In this document: positions 16,357 through 25,555 of the stretch, in pieces | Numbering within the stretch: the first letter of the stretch is position 1 | Layout of the letters: every line of letters starts with the position of its first letter | Origin: Bacillota bacterium | GTDB taxonomy: Bacteria > Bacillota > Sulfobacillia > JAJZYS01 > JAJYTV01 | DNA length: 64,000 nucleotides | Direction: 5' to 3' | Assembly (NCBI GenBank): GCA_021793645.1 | Contig: JAJYSJ010000008.1 | Span: 47,858 to 111,857, forward strand | Notes under the pieces: generated by a model | The model's input: the letters and a program-made list of their open reading frames with translations, nothing else | The model's database searches: none | What the model was told of the DNA's origin: nothing | Program-made: the position numbers and the translations under genes

Positions 16357-17327
16357 ATGGGGAAGGCAGAGGACGGTGCATCCTGGGTCGAAGCATGGGT
16401 GAACTCGCACGGCGACCGGATCACCCAGTTTGCCTACACGTACACCCACGACTGGGAGGCAGCACAGGACATCGCACAGGAGACGTTCCTACGGCTGTAT
16501 CGCAGCCGTACGGATCTGCAACGCACAACGCGCCAGGACGGGTGGCTCACCGGCTCTGCATCGACTGGAACCGGAGACGGCATGGAGAGCACCTGCTCCG
16601 CGATCCCGCGGACGTGGGTACCTCGTCGCAACAGGACCAAACGGACGGGCTGACTGTACAAGAGATGCTCGATAGACTCCCGCCGCGTGACAGGGAGTGC
16701 CTCTGGCTTCTCTACTACGAGGACATGTCCATCGCCGAGATCGCACCTCGCATGCGGATGAGCCCTGCGGCCGTGCGGACCCGGCTACGACGTGCCAGGA
16801 ACAGGTTCCGGGCGATGTGGAAGGAGGATACACATGGCGCCACATCCGAGCAGTCCGAGGAAGTCCAAATGGCGCAAGAGTTTCGAGCCCTGGGGTTGCC
16901 TTCGCTTGATCCGGGGGGCGCGTTCGATGGGGACCGTTGGCAACGCACACTGGCCAAGGAGGTCAACCGTCCAACTGCTCCCCGCGCAGCACGGCGGTGG
17001 GTCGCGTGGACTCTTACCGTCTCCGGGTTGGCAGCGACCCTGTTCTTCGTCAGCCTGTTCCCCTCGTTTCGACCGCCGACCGCGTATGCCGTCGCCCGTG
17101 CCATTCTCAACCTCCACAACTTTTCAGCCACCATTCGGGTGCAGCAGCGCAACGCTCTGGGGCAGACCGCACATACCGGTAACAAGCCGTGGCTCACCGA
17201 CCCCGTCGCCACAGCGCAGGTCTGGGCCGACGGAAGAACACACGCGACGCTCCCGACGAGCGGCTCCCGCGCGATCGTACAGGTGACAGCACCGCAGACC
17301 TCTGTCGTGCGCATCTACCTTGCGTGA
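16357..17327 (+). pseudogene. ECF sigma factor with frameshift, continuous with a membrane anti-sigma-like part
   Basis: From ATG 16357 (GGGGCGTGGGGG upstream) the frame gives sigma region 2 (DRITQFAYTYTHDWEAAQDI, then QETFLRLYRS). Near 16540 the coding frame shifts: the next frame carries RVAHRLCIDWNRRRHG and sigma region 4 (LPPRDRECLWLLYYEDMSIA, then PAAVRTRLRRARNRFR). This second frame continues without a stop into a segment with its own possible ATG (16869), one TM helix (WTLTVSGLAATLFFVSLF) and about 80 outer residues, ending at 17327. Either a sigma/anti-sigma pair has fused, or it is an ECF sigma with a C-terminal membrane extension. The end abuts a transposase-like fragment, suggesting truncation. 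Confidence 0.75.
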
Positions 17328-17449
17328 TGCGGGATTGGCCGATGATCCGCAGCCGTATCGAGAGCGGAGAGATCAGCCGGCGGGAAGGGGCCCGGCTATT
17401 GAAGGTCTCAGAGCAGAGCGTGCGAAGGGTGCTCGCTCCGGGGCGCTGA
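17327..17449 (+). pseudogene. HTH fragment resembling a transposase N-terminus
   Basis: 40 residues starting with an ATG that overlaps the stop of the preceding frame. SRIESGEISRREGARLLKVS followed by EQSVRRVLAPGR is a single resolvase/transposase-type helix-turn-helix, then a stop. Nothing downstream continues it convincingly up to 17600. Probably a remnant of an insertion sequence that truncated the sigma/anti-sigma gene; family not determined. Confidence 0.45.
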
Positions 17450-17609
17450 TCCGGCCCCGGCGCTACGGGCTATCTGTCAGCGCCCTTCGCGCACATCCCG
17501 GCGGCCGTGGACTTGTGGACGGACAGGCCGCCCACAGGGCGCACCGCCGCACACCGGCATCGCTGTCCGGATAGATCTGGAGTCAAACGCCGCGTGTCGC
17601 GACTGGGGC

Positions 17610-17615
17610 TATAAT
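17610..17615 (+). promoter_or_regulatory. -10 box before mntA
   Basis: Perfect TATAAT, 22 nt before the chosen GTG. No convincing -35 is seen. Confidence 0.4.
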
Positions 17616-17636
17616 GTGCATGGAGAGGTGAGGCAT

Positions 17637-17957
17637 GTGAGCAAGACGCAGGCGCAGGTCAGAGTTCCCGTCGCCATGGAAGCGGTGGCCGAATTCTGCC
17701 GGCGGCACGGCGTCCACGAATTTGCGCTTTTCGGCTCCGTCCTGCGGGACGACTTCACCGAACGCAGCGACGTGGATGTGCTCATAGAGCCGGGTCCCGA
17801 CCACCGACACAAGCTCGAAGAGATCCTTGCCATGCAGGAGGAGCTTGAGGCGATGTTCGGCCGCAAGGTCGATATCGTCTACAAGCACCTGCTCAAGAAA
17901 TACATCCGTGAGGATGTCCTACGACAGAGGCGCGTGCTGTATGTCTCTCCACAGTGA
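17637..17957 (+). CDS. mntA: MntA-type nucleotidyltransferase antitoxin
   Basis: 106 residues. Minimal nucleotidyltransferase fold with the catalytic motif FALFGSVLRDDFTERSDVDVLIE (GSx10DxD, acidic pair at SDVDV) and a third acidic site in KVDIVY. In HepT/MntA pairs this enzyme AMPylates the HEPN toxin HepT on a Tyr and neutralises it. GTG 17637 was chosen because GGAGAGGTGAGG precedes it; a GTG at 17616 is in frame but overlaps the promoter. The 3' end overlaps hepT by 17 nt. Confidence 0.88.
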   Translation: MSKTQAQVRVPVAMEAVAEFCRRHGVHEFALFGSVLRDDFTERSDVDVLIEPGPDHRHKLEEILAMQEELEAMFGRKVDIVYKHLLKKYIREDVLRQRRVLYVSPQ

Positions 17958-18401
17958 CCTCCTGTACCTCGCCGACATGCGGGACGCAGCGCGCAAAGTC
18001 TCACGGTTTACCGAGGGCTTTGCGTATGACGACTTTCTCGGCAACGAGGAGAAGCAGTGGGCGGTCATGCATGGCATCGAGATCATCGGGGAAGCGTCGA
18101 CCAAGGTAAGCGCCGAGTTCGTCGCGGCCCATCCTGACTTCTCGTGGTCGCAGATGCGCGGCATGCGGAACGTTCTGATCACGGCTACGCCGAAGTTGAC
18201 TTGAGGGTCGTCTGGGATGTGGTCCAGGACGATCTTCCCGGCCTGATCGAAAAGCTTGAGCAAGTACTCGGCAAGGAGCCGAAGGACGCTCCGCAAGCCT
18301 CGCCCGAGCCCGAGTCGAGCAAGAAGGCTTCCGCGCATCACGTTCCCTCGTGGCGGTGGACTCCCCATAGTAAGAGGGAGGGACTCAACCTTGATCGTTG
18401 A
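17941..18401 (+). pseudogene. hepT: HepT-like HEPN RNase toxin, frameshifted at the active site
   Basis: ATG 17941 opens a HepT N-terminus (LYLADMRDAARKVSRFTEGF, then KQWAVMHGIEIIGEASTKVS, then SWSQMRGMRNVLI). At 18180/18181 one base appears missing: the frame runs into TATPKLT and stops at 18204. The other frame reads HGYAEVDLRVVWDVVQDDLP and continues to 18401. Re-joining them restores the RX4-6HXY catalytic motif (RNVLIHGY), so the break lies exactly in the RNase site. As written, the toxin is inactive. It could be selected loss of toxicity or an assembly indel. Confidence 0.82.
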
Positions 18402-18699
18402 CATGGACCCCAGCATCGTCTCTGTGTCCGTCCGGGAGGGCAAGATTCGCGTCGAGCTGCGCGACGGCCGCGATGTAGCTATTCCGATCCGATGGTCACC
18501 CCGGCTGCTCGCGGCCACATCTGCGCAACGCCGTAACGTGGAGATCGTGGATGAGGGGAACGCGTTGCATTGGCCCGACGTGGACGAAGACATCGCCGTG
18601 AGCGCCTTCCTCGCGCGTGAGTCCATAGTCACGTTCCCGCCTGGTTCTCTCCTGATCGCCGACGACGGCTCGCTTGCCGGCAAGGAGAAGCGTGCCTAA
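18391..18699 (+). CDS. DUF2442 domain protein
   Basis: About 102 residues. The DUF2442 pattern is clear: IRVELRDGRDVAIPIRW, then NVEIVDEGNALHWPDVDEDI in the second half. Members often sit beside a DUF4160 partner in putative toxin-antitoxin or regulatory pairs; no DUF4160 gene is seen here. The TTG at 18391 follows GGGAGGGACTCAACC; ATG 18403 is an alternative. It overlaps the tail of the hepT second frame. Confidence 0.78.
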   Translation: MIVDMDPSIVSVSVREGKIRVELRDGRDVAIPIRWSPRLLAATSAQRRNVEIVDEGNALHWPDVDEDIAVSAFLARESIVTFPPGSLLIADDGSLAGKEKRA

Positions 18700-18715
18700 G
18701 AGTGCGCCAAAATGG

Positions 18716-18768
18716 GGCCGCCTTCCCTCGGGTGATGAACCCGCTCGGGAGGCGGCCTTTCTCGTTTG
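18716..18768 (+). terminator. Terminator after DUF2442 gene
   Basis: GGCCGCC (18716-18722) pairs with GGCGGCC (18751-18757), with an inner CTCGGG/CCCGAG-type extension, followed by TTTCTCGTTT. Confidence 0.72.
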
Positions 18769-18891
18769 CTCCGCATGCGCCTAAAGGATTCCCTTCTGAG
18801 CACTTTCCGTCTGGACACAGGTAGGATGCCGTACGAGGAGCGCGAACAGTATCCCAGGGAGACACGTTCTCGCAGAGGGAGAGGCACATGC

Positions 18892-21800
18892 ATGAAAACG
18901 GTCCGTGACGCCTGCCAACTGCAGCCGAACGCACTGTCGATCAAGCTGAGCGACCAGGTCGAGCAGCTAGACGAACTTATCCTGGCAGAAGGCGATGGCG
19001 TCGAATTCCTCGGGAAAACGTATGTGACCCAGGGGATGCGCGACCTTGTTGAAGAGGGCCTCGCTCGCCTTGGTGGAGCGTCGTCGCAAGCTGTCTTTCA
19101 CTTGAAGCAGGCGATGGGCGGCGGCAAGACCCACCTGCTCGTGGGCTTCGGACTCCTCGCCCAAAATCGCGAGCTGCGCCGAAGGTACTTCTCCGCCCCC
19201 GCCCACGTCGATGACTTTGAAAGCGCCCGTGTCGCGGCGTTTAATGGTCGCAACAGTCCGCCGCACTTCTTCTGGGGCGAGATCGCGCAACAGCTCGGCA
19301 GGCCAGAGATGTTCCGCGACTTCTGGGCTGCGGGGCCCCAGGCGCCAGACGAGCGGGCATGGTTGCACCTCTTCGACGGCTTGGGTCCAGTGCTGATCCT
19401 GCTGGACGAGATGCCTCCCTACTTCGAGTACCTCACGACGGTCCAGAGCGGCGCGGGCACGGTCGGCGACATCGCGACCCGTGCATTCGCCAATCTCCTC
19501 ACCGCCGCGGCCAAGAAGAAGGACGTCTGTGTCGTCATCTCCGACCTGTCTGCGAGCTACCGCGAAGGTGGACGGCTGATAAACCGCGCGATCGAGAATG
19601 CGCGGGCGGAGCTTGGGCGACAGGAGCGCAACATCACCCCCGTCGATCTTTCGACCAACGAGATCTACGACATCCTGCGCAAGCGTCTGCTCTTGTCGCT
19701 GCCCGACAGGGCCGTCATCGACGACGTAGCGGAGGCGTACGGCAGGAAGCTTGAGGAGGCCAAGAAGGCCAAGACGACGAGCCGTGGCGCCGAGGCGGTA
19801 GCGGATGAAATCGCCGCTACGTACCCCTTCCATCCGCGGCTAAAGAACATCATCGCCCTTTTCAAGGAGAACGAGCAATTCAAGCAGACGCGCGGCCTGA
19901 TCGAGCTCGTGTCGCTGCTTCTGCGATCCGTCTGGGAGCGGTCGGCCAACGACGTCTTCCTCATCGGCCCGCAGCACTTCGACCTTTCCATTCGGGAGGT
20001 GCGAGACAAGCTCGCAGAGATCTCAAGCCTACGCGACGCTATTGCCAACGACATCTGGGATGTGGGACAAGGGGCGCGCGCGCAACTCGTCGACCTTCAG
20101 ACGGGAAAGGATACAGCCTCGCAGGTGGCGTCCCTCCTTCTGACCGCCAGCATGTCAACGGCTGTCAATTCCGTGAAGGGCCTGATGCGCGAGGAGGTGG
20201 TCGAGAGCCTCATCTCGCTGCTCTACGAGCCCTCGGATTTCCTTGGAGCCTTTGACGCTCTGCGCGAGAGCGCATGGTACCTGCACCACACGCCTGAGGG
20301 CCGCTATTACTTCGATCGGACGGAGAACCTGCAAAAGATGCTCGAGAACCTTGCCAACAATGCGCCGCCAAACCAGGTCGACGAAATCATCGCCACCCGA
20401 CTGCGCAGAATGTTCAAGGCCTCGCGTAAAACCTGTTATGACGACGTGCTGCCGCTGCCGAAGCTGGACGACGTGTATGGCCGGATTCGCAAGGAACGCC
20501 TGCTCCTGATCATCAGCCCGGACTCGAAGATCCCTCCTGAAGAGGTGCAGCGGTTCTTTGGCGGCCTCAGCCAGAAGAACAACATTTGCGTCCTCACGGG
20601 TGACAGGACCGACATGGGCAGCATCGAGAGGGGTGCCAAAGAGGTCTACGCCGCTCAGCAGGCGCAAAAGCGCATCCCAGAGGGCTCTCCGCAACGCAAG
20701 GACCTTGACGAGAAGGCCGATACTTTCGAGCAGCACTTCACCTCCGCCGTGCTCAGCCTCTTTGACAAGGTCCTGTTCCCCATCCAGCGGCCGGACAGGG
20801 CCCCGCAGCTCGCGCAGAAGCCACTCGACCCGACACGCGACACCACCAAGCCCTTCAACGGCGAGGAGCAGATCGAGAAGACGTTGAGCAGTCCTCCCCT
20901 TAAGCTGCATGTGGACATCGAGAAGGACTTCGACAGCATTTGCGAGAAGGCGGAAGCGCTCCTCTGGCCGCAAGGTCAGGACCAGGCCCGCTGGGCCGAT
21001 GTGGAAGACCGCTACGCCGAGCAGGCCGGCATGCCATGGCTGCCGCCGCGCGGACTTGCCACTTTGAAGTCGACCGCCTGCATTCGCGGCTTGTGGGAGG
21101 AGCTCGGCAACGGCTACGTAACGAAGCGGCCGGAGAAGAAAAGGACGTCGGTGCAGGTCACGATAGCGGGTAAGCCGGATGAGAACGGCAGGGTCCGGTT
21201 ACGCGTGCAGCCCCAAAACTCAGGGCCGGCACCGCGCGTCTACTACGCCGAGGAGGGCCTGGTGTCGGAGGCGAGCCCGCAGGTCAAGGAGGACACACTC
21301 GAGACAAGCGCACTCAGGGTCCGCTTCCTTGTAGTGGACCCCTCGGGGCAGTTCGAGACGGGTGACCCAGTGGGATGGGCGAACGAGATCATGATCCGCA
21401 ACCGCCTTGACAGCCAAGGCGACCAGCGCACAGTGGAACTTTTTGTGGCGCCACTGGGCACCCTGCGCTACACGCTCGACGGCAGCGAACCGCGCAACGG
21501 TACGCCATATACGGGCCCGATCCCAATCGGGAACGGCAACGTCATGCTGGCCGTCTTCGCAGAAGCCGATGGCATCGAGAAGCATGATACGTTCAAGTTC
21601 CCCTCTGCTGACCGGAAGGGGCCGATCATTGATTCTGACAGGCCCGCCAAACTTGTTTCCTCGCGCAGCTCATACCGTCTCGACTCGCGTATGCGGACCT
21701 ACCAGGGGTTGCAGCTGGCGAAGGACCGTTCGGTCATCTTCCAGGGCGTTGTCCTGACCGTTGGGCAGGGAGCAAAAGTCATCTCGGTCACGGTTGGCGA

Positions 21801-21978
21801 GATCCCCGTCGAAGCTGTCTTCATTGAGGACATCCTGGACAAAGTCGTCGCCAAGTTTCCGCCTGACGTGGTGGTCACCATGCAGTTCGACAAGGCGAGT
21901 TTTGACCTTGGGCACGATCTCAAGACCTTCGCCGATGGGCTTGGTATAGATCTAAGCACCGAGGGGGTGGAGCAGTGA
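18892..21978 (+). CDS. DUF499 ATPase of an anti-phage methylase/helicase cassette
   Basis: 1028 residues; COG1483-type AAA+ ATPase. Walker A AMGGGKTH (74-81), Walker B VLILLDEMPPY (167-177), and an extended helical C-terminal half. Near residue 850 is a chitobiase-like beta module (LRYTLDGSEPRNGTPYTGPI), common at the C-terminus of this family. The start at 18892 follows GAGGGAGAGG; upstream codons belong to the leader. It is the first gene of four that overlap by 1-4 nt (DUF3780, DUF1156 methylase, PLD-SNF2 helicase), a combination repeatedly found in defence islands. Likely role: NTP-driven sensing or loading subunit on invading DNA. Confidence 0.9.
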   Translation: MKTVRDACQLQPNALSIKLSDQVEQLDELILAEGDGVEFLGKTYVTQGMRDLVEEGLARLGGASSQAVFHLKQAMGGGKTHLLVGFGLLAQNRELRRRYFSAPAHVDDFESARVAAFNGRNSPPHFFWGEIAQQLGRPEMFRDFWAAGPQAPDERAWLHLFDGLGPVLILLDEMPPYFEYLTTVQSGAGTVGDIATRAFANLLTAAAKKKDVCVVISDLSASYREGGRLINRAIENARAELGRQERNITPVDLSTNEIYDILRKRLLLSLPDRAVIDDVAEAYGRKLEEAKKAKTTSRGAEAVADEIAATYPFHPRLKNIIALFKENEQFKQTRGLIELVSLLLRSVWERSANDVFLIGPQHFDLSIREVRDKLAEISSLRDAIANDIWDVGQGARAQLVDLQTGKDTASQVASLLLTASMSTAVNSVKGLMREEVVESLISLLYEPSDFLGAFDALRESAWYLHHTPEGRYYFDRTENLQKMLENLANNAPPNQVDEIIATRLRRMFKASRKTCYDDVLPLPKLDDVYGRIRKERLLLIISPDSKIPPEEVQRFFGGLSQKNNICVLTGDRTDMGSIERGAKEVYAAQQAQKRIPEGSPQRKDLDEKADTFEQHFTSAVLSLFDKVLFPIQRPDRAPQLAQKPLDPTRDTTKPFNGEEQIEKTLSSPPLKLHVDIEKDFDSICEKAEALLWPQGQDQARWADVEDRYAEQAGMPWLPPRGLATLKSTACIRGLWEELGNGYVTKRPEKKRTSVQVTIAGKPDENGRVRLRVQPQNSGPAPRVYYAEEGLVSEASPQVKEDTLETSALRVRFLVVDPSGQFETGDPVGWANEIMIRNRLDSQGDQRTVELFVAPLGTLRYTLDGSEPRNGTPYTGPIPIGNGNVMLAVFAEADGIEKHDTFKFPSADRKGPIIDSDRPAKLVSSRSSYRLDSRMRTYQGLQLAKDRSVIFQGVVLTVGQGAKVISVTVGEIPVEAVFIEDILDKVVAKFPPDVVVTMQFDKASFDLGHDLKTFADGLGIDLSTEGVEQ

Positions 21979-22544
21979 GCTTGCAGTTGGCATTCAGCGG
22001 GTTCGGGGCTCCGGACACGCCTGGCACCCATACCTTCCGTGTCGAGATCGAGCCAGCCCACAGTGCTTCCGTGCGCATCCTGGAAGACTTCGGCTATGCT
22101 GAGCGCGAAACAGACTCACCAGGTGAAGAGGAGCGCGTGGTGCTCGAGCGGCGCGTATGGTCTGCGATCGCGGAGGCTGCACGGCGCGAGTTCAACGACC
22201 GTCTCAAGGCAGCGAGGATTCCTGCCGGCCGTTGGCGCGTCGGCGACAATCCCGTGGATCGTCTGCTCGGCAAGGAACTCTGCGTGCTCGCGTGGGCGGC
22301 GGAGACTGCTAGCGATGGACAGATCCCCGTCATCTGTCGCAAGTGGGCGGCACTCCGGCCAGAGGAACGTTGGTGGCTGTATTCGGCTACGGTAGCAGAG
22401 GCGGGCCTCGCCGGTGACACCCAGCGTGGCTGGCGGCGTGCACTGTCCTATGCGCTCTCTGACGGCGAGAAGAGCGCGCGCGGGCGATGTCGCGCCAAGG
22501 AGAGCGAACACCCGGAGCTACCGCTGTTCGAGGTGGCAGAGTGA
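21975..22544 (+). CDS. DUF3780 anti-phage accessory protein
   Basis: 189 residues, GTG start overlapping the DUF499 stop by 4 nt. Conserved features of DUF3780 include LAFSGFGAPDTPGTHTFRVE at the N-terminus, a central RRVWSAIAEAARREFNDRL helix, and RPEERWWLYSATVAEAGLAG near residue 130. No catalytic motif is seen. It is found almost only between DUF499 and DUF1156 genes, so it is probably a structural or specificity subunit of the same complex. Confidence 0.87.
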   Translation: MSLQLAFSGFGAPDTPGTHTFRVEIEPAHSASVRILEDFGYAERETDSPGEEERVVLERRVWSAIAEAARREFNDRLKAARIPAGRWRVGDNPVDRLLGKELCVLAWAAETASDGQIPVICRKWAALRPEERWWLYSATVAEAGLAGDTQRGWRRALSYALSDGEKSARGRCRAKESEHPELPLFEVAE

Positions 22545-25500
22545 TGCCCAACGTCGAACCTTTCGCGCTGAAGGATACCCCGGCGCTGATCGAGCGGTTG
22601 TTGCCCGTGCAGAAGCTGTCTGCGGAGTCTTATAAAGAGCAAATGGCCAACAATGGCAAGACGCTCACGGCGCTTGGCTCTTACTGGAAGGGCCGCAAGC
22701 CCCTGATTCTCGCCAAGGCATGTGTGCTCGGGTGTCTCTTGCCGGCGACCGATGACCCGGTTCGGGACCTCGAGGTTTTCGAGCAGCTGATGGGAATGGA
22801 CGATGTCTCGCTTGTGCTGCGTCAAAGGCGCCACGCCTCACCGGAGGACGTCTTTGCTGCAGTTTCGGTGGCCCGGATCGAGGACTACTTCACGGTGGCG
22901 CCCAAGCGAGAACTTGCGGTCTCTGGCCTGGTGGACTTGGCGATGCCAGATCATGCGGGAGTGAAGGTGGCCTGGCGCAATGCAGTCTCTGAGGTGGAGC
23001 GCCTACGCCTCGAAGCCCAGATCCTGCCTAAGGGCTATCGTGAGCGGATCGAGGCTGCGTACCGCCCAGAGCAGTTGGCCGACGCCACCTTTGACCACAT
23101 CTGGGACGGCGTGAACTCCCACCTTGGAACAAACGCGCGCTCGTTTTCTGATCTGGTTGTGCAGCTTGGCACGATGCGATTCGGAGAGCGACCGCAGGTG
23201 GCTGACCCCTTCTGCGGGTCGGGCCAGATCCCGTTCGAGGCCGCACGACTGGGCTGCGACGTCTACGCGTCCGACTTGAACCCCGTGGCCTGCATGCTGA
23301 CCTGGGGCGCGTTCAACATTGTCGGTGGCTCATCGGAAAGCCGTGAGGTGCTTCGCCAGAACCAGGATAACCTCGTGCGCGAGGTGGGGGAGGAGATCGA
23401 TCGGCTAGGCGTTGACACGGATGGCGAGGGGTGGAGCGCCAAGGCCTTCCTGTACTGCGTGGAGGCCCGCTGTCCGCAGACAGGCTGGTTGGTACCACTA
23501 ATGACGAGTTTTGTGATTAGCAAGAACAAGCGGGTGATTGCGGAACTGGTGCCCGACTCGGCCAGCAAGCGCTATGACATCGTAATTCGAGCCGGTGTAA
23601 GCGACAAAGAGATGGCCGCAGCCGAGAAGGGGACCGTTCGATCGGAGGGGCGCGGACAGGATCCATACATGGTGCACACAGTAGGCGGCGTCTCATACAC
23701 CACGAAGATCTCTACCTTGCGCGGCGACGATCGCAAGCCAGACGGCAGCACTGGCAACCGCCTGCGTCTCTGGGAGAAGCAGGACTTCAAGCCCCGCTCC
23801 GATGACATTTACGAGGAACGGCTCTACTGCGTGCACTGGATGCGGCCGAAGCCGGGCGCAAGGGGCGACGAGTACGAGTTCCGCTCTGTCACTTCTGACG
23901 ATCTTGAGCGCGAGAGAGTGGTCGAGGGCTTTGTCGCCCAGCACCTTGCCGAGTGGCAGGACAAGGGCTGGATTCCCGACATGCGCATCGAGCCAGGCGA
24001 CGAGACCGAACGCCTCTATCGCGAGCGCGGCTGGACACACTGGCATCACTTGTTCAATTCTCGACAGTTGCTGTATCTGGGACTGACCAAGCGGTATCTT
24101 GATGTGGGAGTAGATACGGAGGCCACTTCTGCCCTTTATCTGTTCTTTGCAAAGGGATTGGACTATAACAACCGGCTTACTAGATGGAATTCGCGATGGG
24201 ACAAGTCAGAAAACCTGTTTTACAACCAGGCGCTTAACACACTATTTAACTATGGGACTCGTGGCTTCTCGTTCTTTTCTGAGACATTTCGCCCCGATCT
24301 TAGGAGTTTCCCGTTGGCTGTGCAGAGCCAGGTGGCGCCCAAGCCGGCGGAGCAGTTTGACGCTAAATCAGGGATCTTTATCACTGATCCGCCTTACGGC
24401 GATGCGGTGAAGTACGAGGAGATCCTCGAGTTTTTCATTGCTTGGCTTCGCAAGAACCCACCCAAGGAGTTCGTGGACTGGATATGGGACAGCCGTAGGG
24501 CGCTGGCCATCAAAGGCGAGGATGAGAACTTCCGACGTGGGATGGTGGCCGCCTACCGCCGTATGACCGATCTCATGCCGGATAACGGCATCCAGGTCAT
24601 CCTGTTCACGCACCAATCAGGCACCATCTGGTCGGACATGGCAAACATCGTCTGGGCCTCAGGTCTGCACGTGACCGCCGCGTGGTATGTGGCTACCGAG
24701 ACCGAGAGCGCCCTCCGCGAGGGCAGCTACGTCAAGGGCACCGTGCTGCTCGTGTGCCGCAAGCGCCAGGGCACTCTGCGCATCACCCGCGACGATCTCG
24801 CCTGGGAGCTGCAAGATGAGGTCGAATCCCAGGTGCAGTTGCTGACAGGACTGAACCAGCAGGCTAAGGATCTCTACCGCGATGAGAATGTGTTCGAGGA
24901 TGCAGACCTTCAGATGGCGGGCTACGCGGCCGCGTTGCGTGTCCTGACCCGCTACGCTGTAATCGACGGCCGGGAGATGGCATCGGAAGCCAGCCGGCCG
25001 CGCGTGAAGGGCCAAAAGACCTTCGTTGACGGGCTGATCGACTTCGCGGTTAGCACCGCGAACCAGTACCTCGTCCCCAAAGGGACAGACAAGCGGTCTT
25101 GGGACCGGCTCTCGGGGCCTGAGCGGTTCTACCTCAAGATGCTCGACATGGAGTCCCACGGAGCAAGTACGCTCGACAATTACCAGAACTTCGCCAAAGC
25201 ATTCAAAGTGCGCGATTTCCGCGCATTCATGGCCAGCCAGCGTGCGAACCGTGCCCGGCTCAAAGGTGCTCTCGATTTCGGCCGCGCGGAGATGGGCGAG
25301 GGATCCGAGTTCGGCGTATCGGCGCTGCGACCTGTTCTCTACGCCGTGATGGAACTCATACGCAACGTGGACGGCGATACCGTGCTAGCGCACCTCTCGC
25401 TCAACGTGCCGAACTACTACTCAGACGGCGTGCAGCGCGACATGGCGGCCGAACTGGCCGGTTTCCTAGCGAATCGCCTCGATCACCTTCGCCCCGACGA

Positions 25501-25555
25501 GGCGAGCGCCGCACGCGTCCTGCGCGAGCTGATCAAGAACCAGCGACTGGGGTGA
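22544..25555 (+). CDS. DUF1156 adenine-specific DNA methyltransferase
   Basis: 1003 residues; COG1743-type N6-adenine methylase. A short N-terminal DUF1156 region (residues 8-60, IERLLPVQKLSAESYKEQ) is followed by SAM motif DPFCGSGQIPFEAARLG (221-237), a roughly 390-residue target/Zn-ribbon-like insertion (CVEARCPQTGW) and the catalytic DPPYGD (615-620). The long spacing between SAM and catalytic motifs is characteristic of this family. ATG overlaps the DUF3780 stop (TGATG). It is expected to mark host DNA so that the helicase/ATPase partners can discriminate phage DNA. Confidence 0.92.
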   Translation: MPNVEPFALKDTPALIERLLPVQKLSAESYKEQMANNGKTLTALGSYWKGRKPLILAKACVLGCLLPATDDPVRDLEVFEQLMGMDDVSLVLRQRRHASPEDVFAAVSVARIEDYFTVAPKRELAVSGLVDLAMPDHAGVKVAWRNAVSEVERLRLEAQILPKGYRERIEAAYRPEQLADATFDHIWDGVNSHLGTNARSFSDLVVQLGTMRFGERPQVADPFCGSGQIPFEAARLGCDVYASDLNPVACMLTWGAFNIVGGSSESREVLRQNQDNLVREVGEEIDRLGVDTDGEGWSAKAFLYCVEARCPQTGWLVPLMTSFVISKNKRVIAELVPDSASKRYDIVIRAGVSDKEMAAAEKGTVRSEGRGQDPYMVHTVGGVSYTTKISTLRGDDRKPDGSTGNRLRLWEKQDFKPRSDDIYEERLYCVHWMRPKPGARGDEYEFRSVTSDDLERERVVEGFVAQHLAEWQDKGWIPDMRIEPGDETERLYRERGWTHWHHLFNSRQLLYLGLTKRYLDVGVDTEATSALYLFFAKGLDYNNRLTRWNSRWDKSENLFYNQALNTLFNYGTRGFSFFSETFRPDLRSFPLAVQSQVAPKPAEQFDAKSGIFITDPPYGDAVKYEEILEFFIAWLRKNPPKEFVDWIWDSRRALAIKGEDENFRRGMVAAYRRMTDLMPDNGIQVILFTHQSGTIWSDMANIVWASGLHVTAAWYVATETESALREGSYVKGTVLLVCRKRQGTLRITRDDLAWELQDEVESQVQLLTGLNQQAKDLYRDENVFEDADLQMAGYAAALRVLTRYAVIDGREMASEASRPRVKGQKTFVDGLIDFAVSTANQYLVPKGTDKRSWDRLSGPERFYLKMLDMESHGASTLDNYQNFAKAFKVRDFRAFMASQRANRARLKGALDFGRAEMGEGSEFGVSALRPVLYAVMELIRNVDGDTVLAHLSLNVPNYYSDGVQRDMAAELAGFLANRLDHLRPDEASAARVLRELIKNQRLG

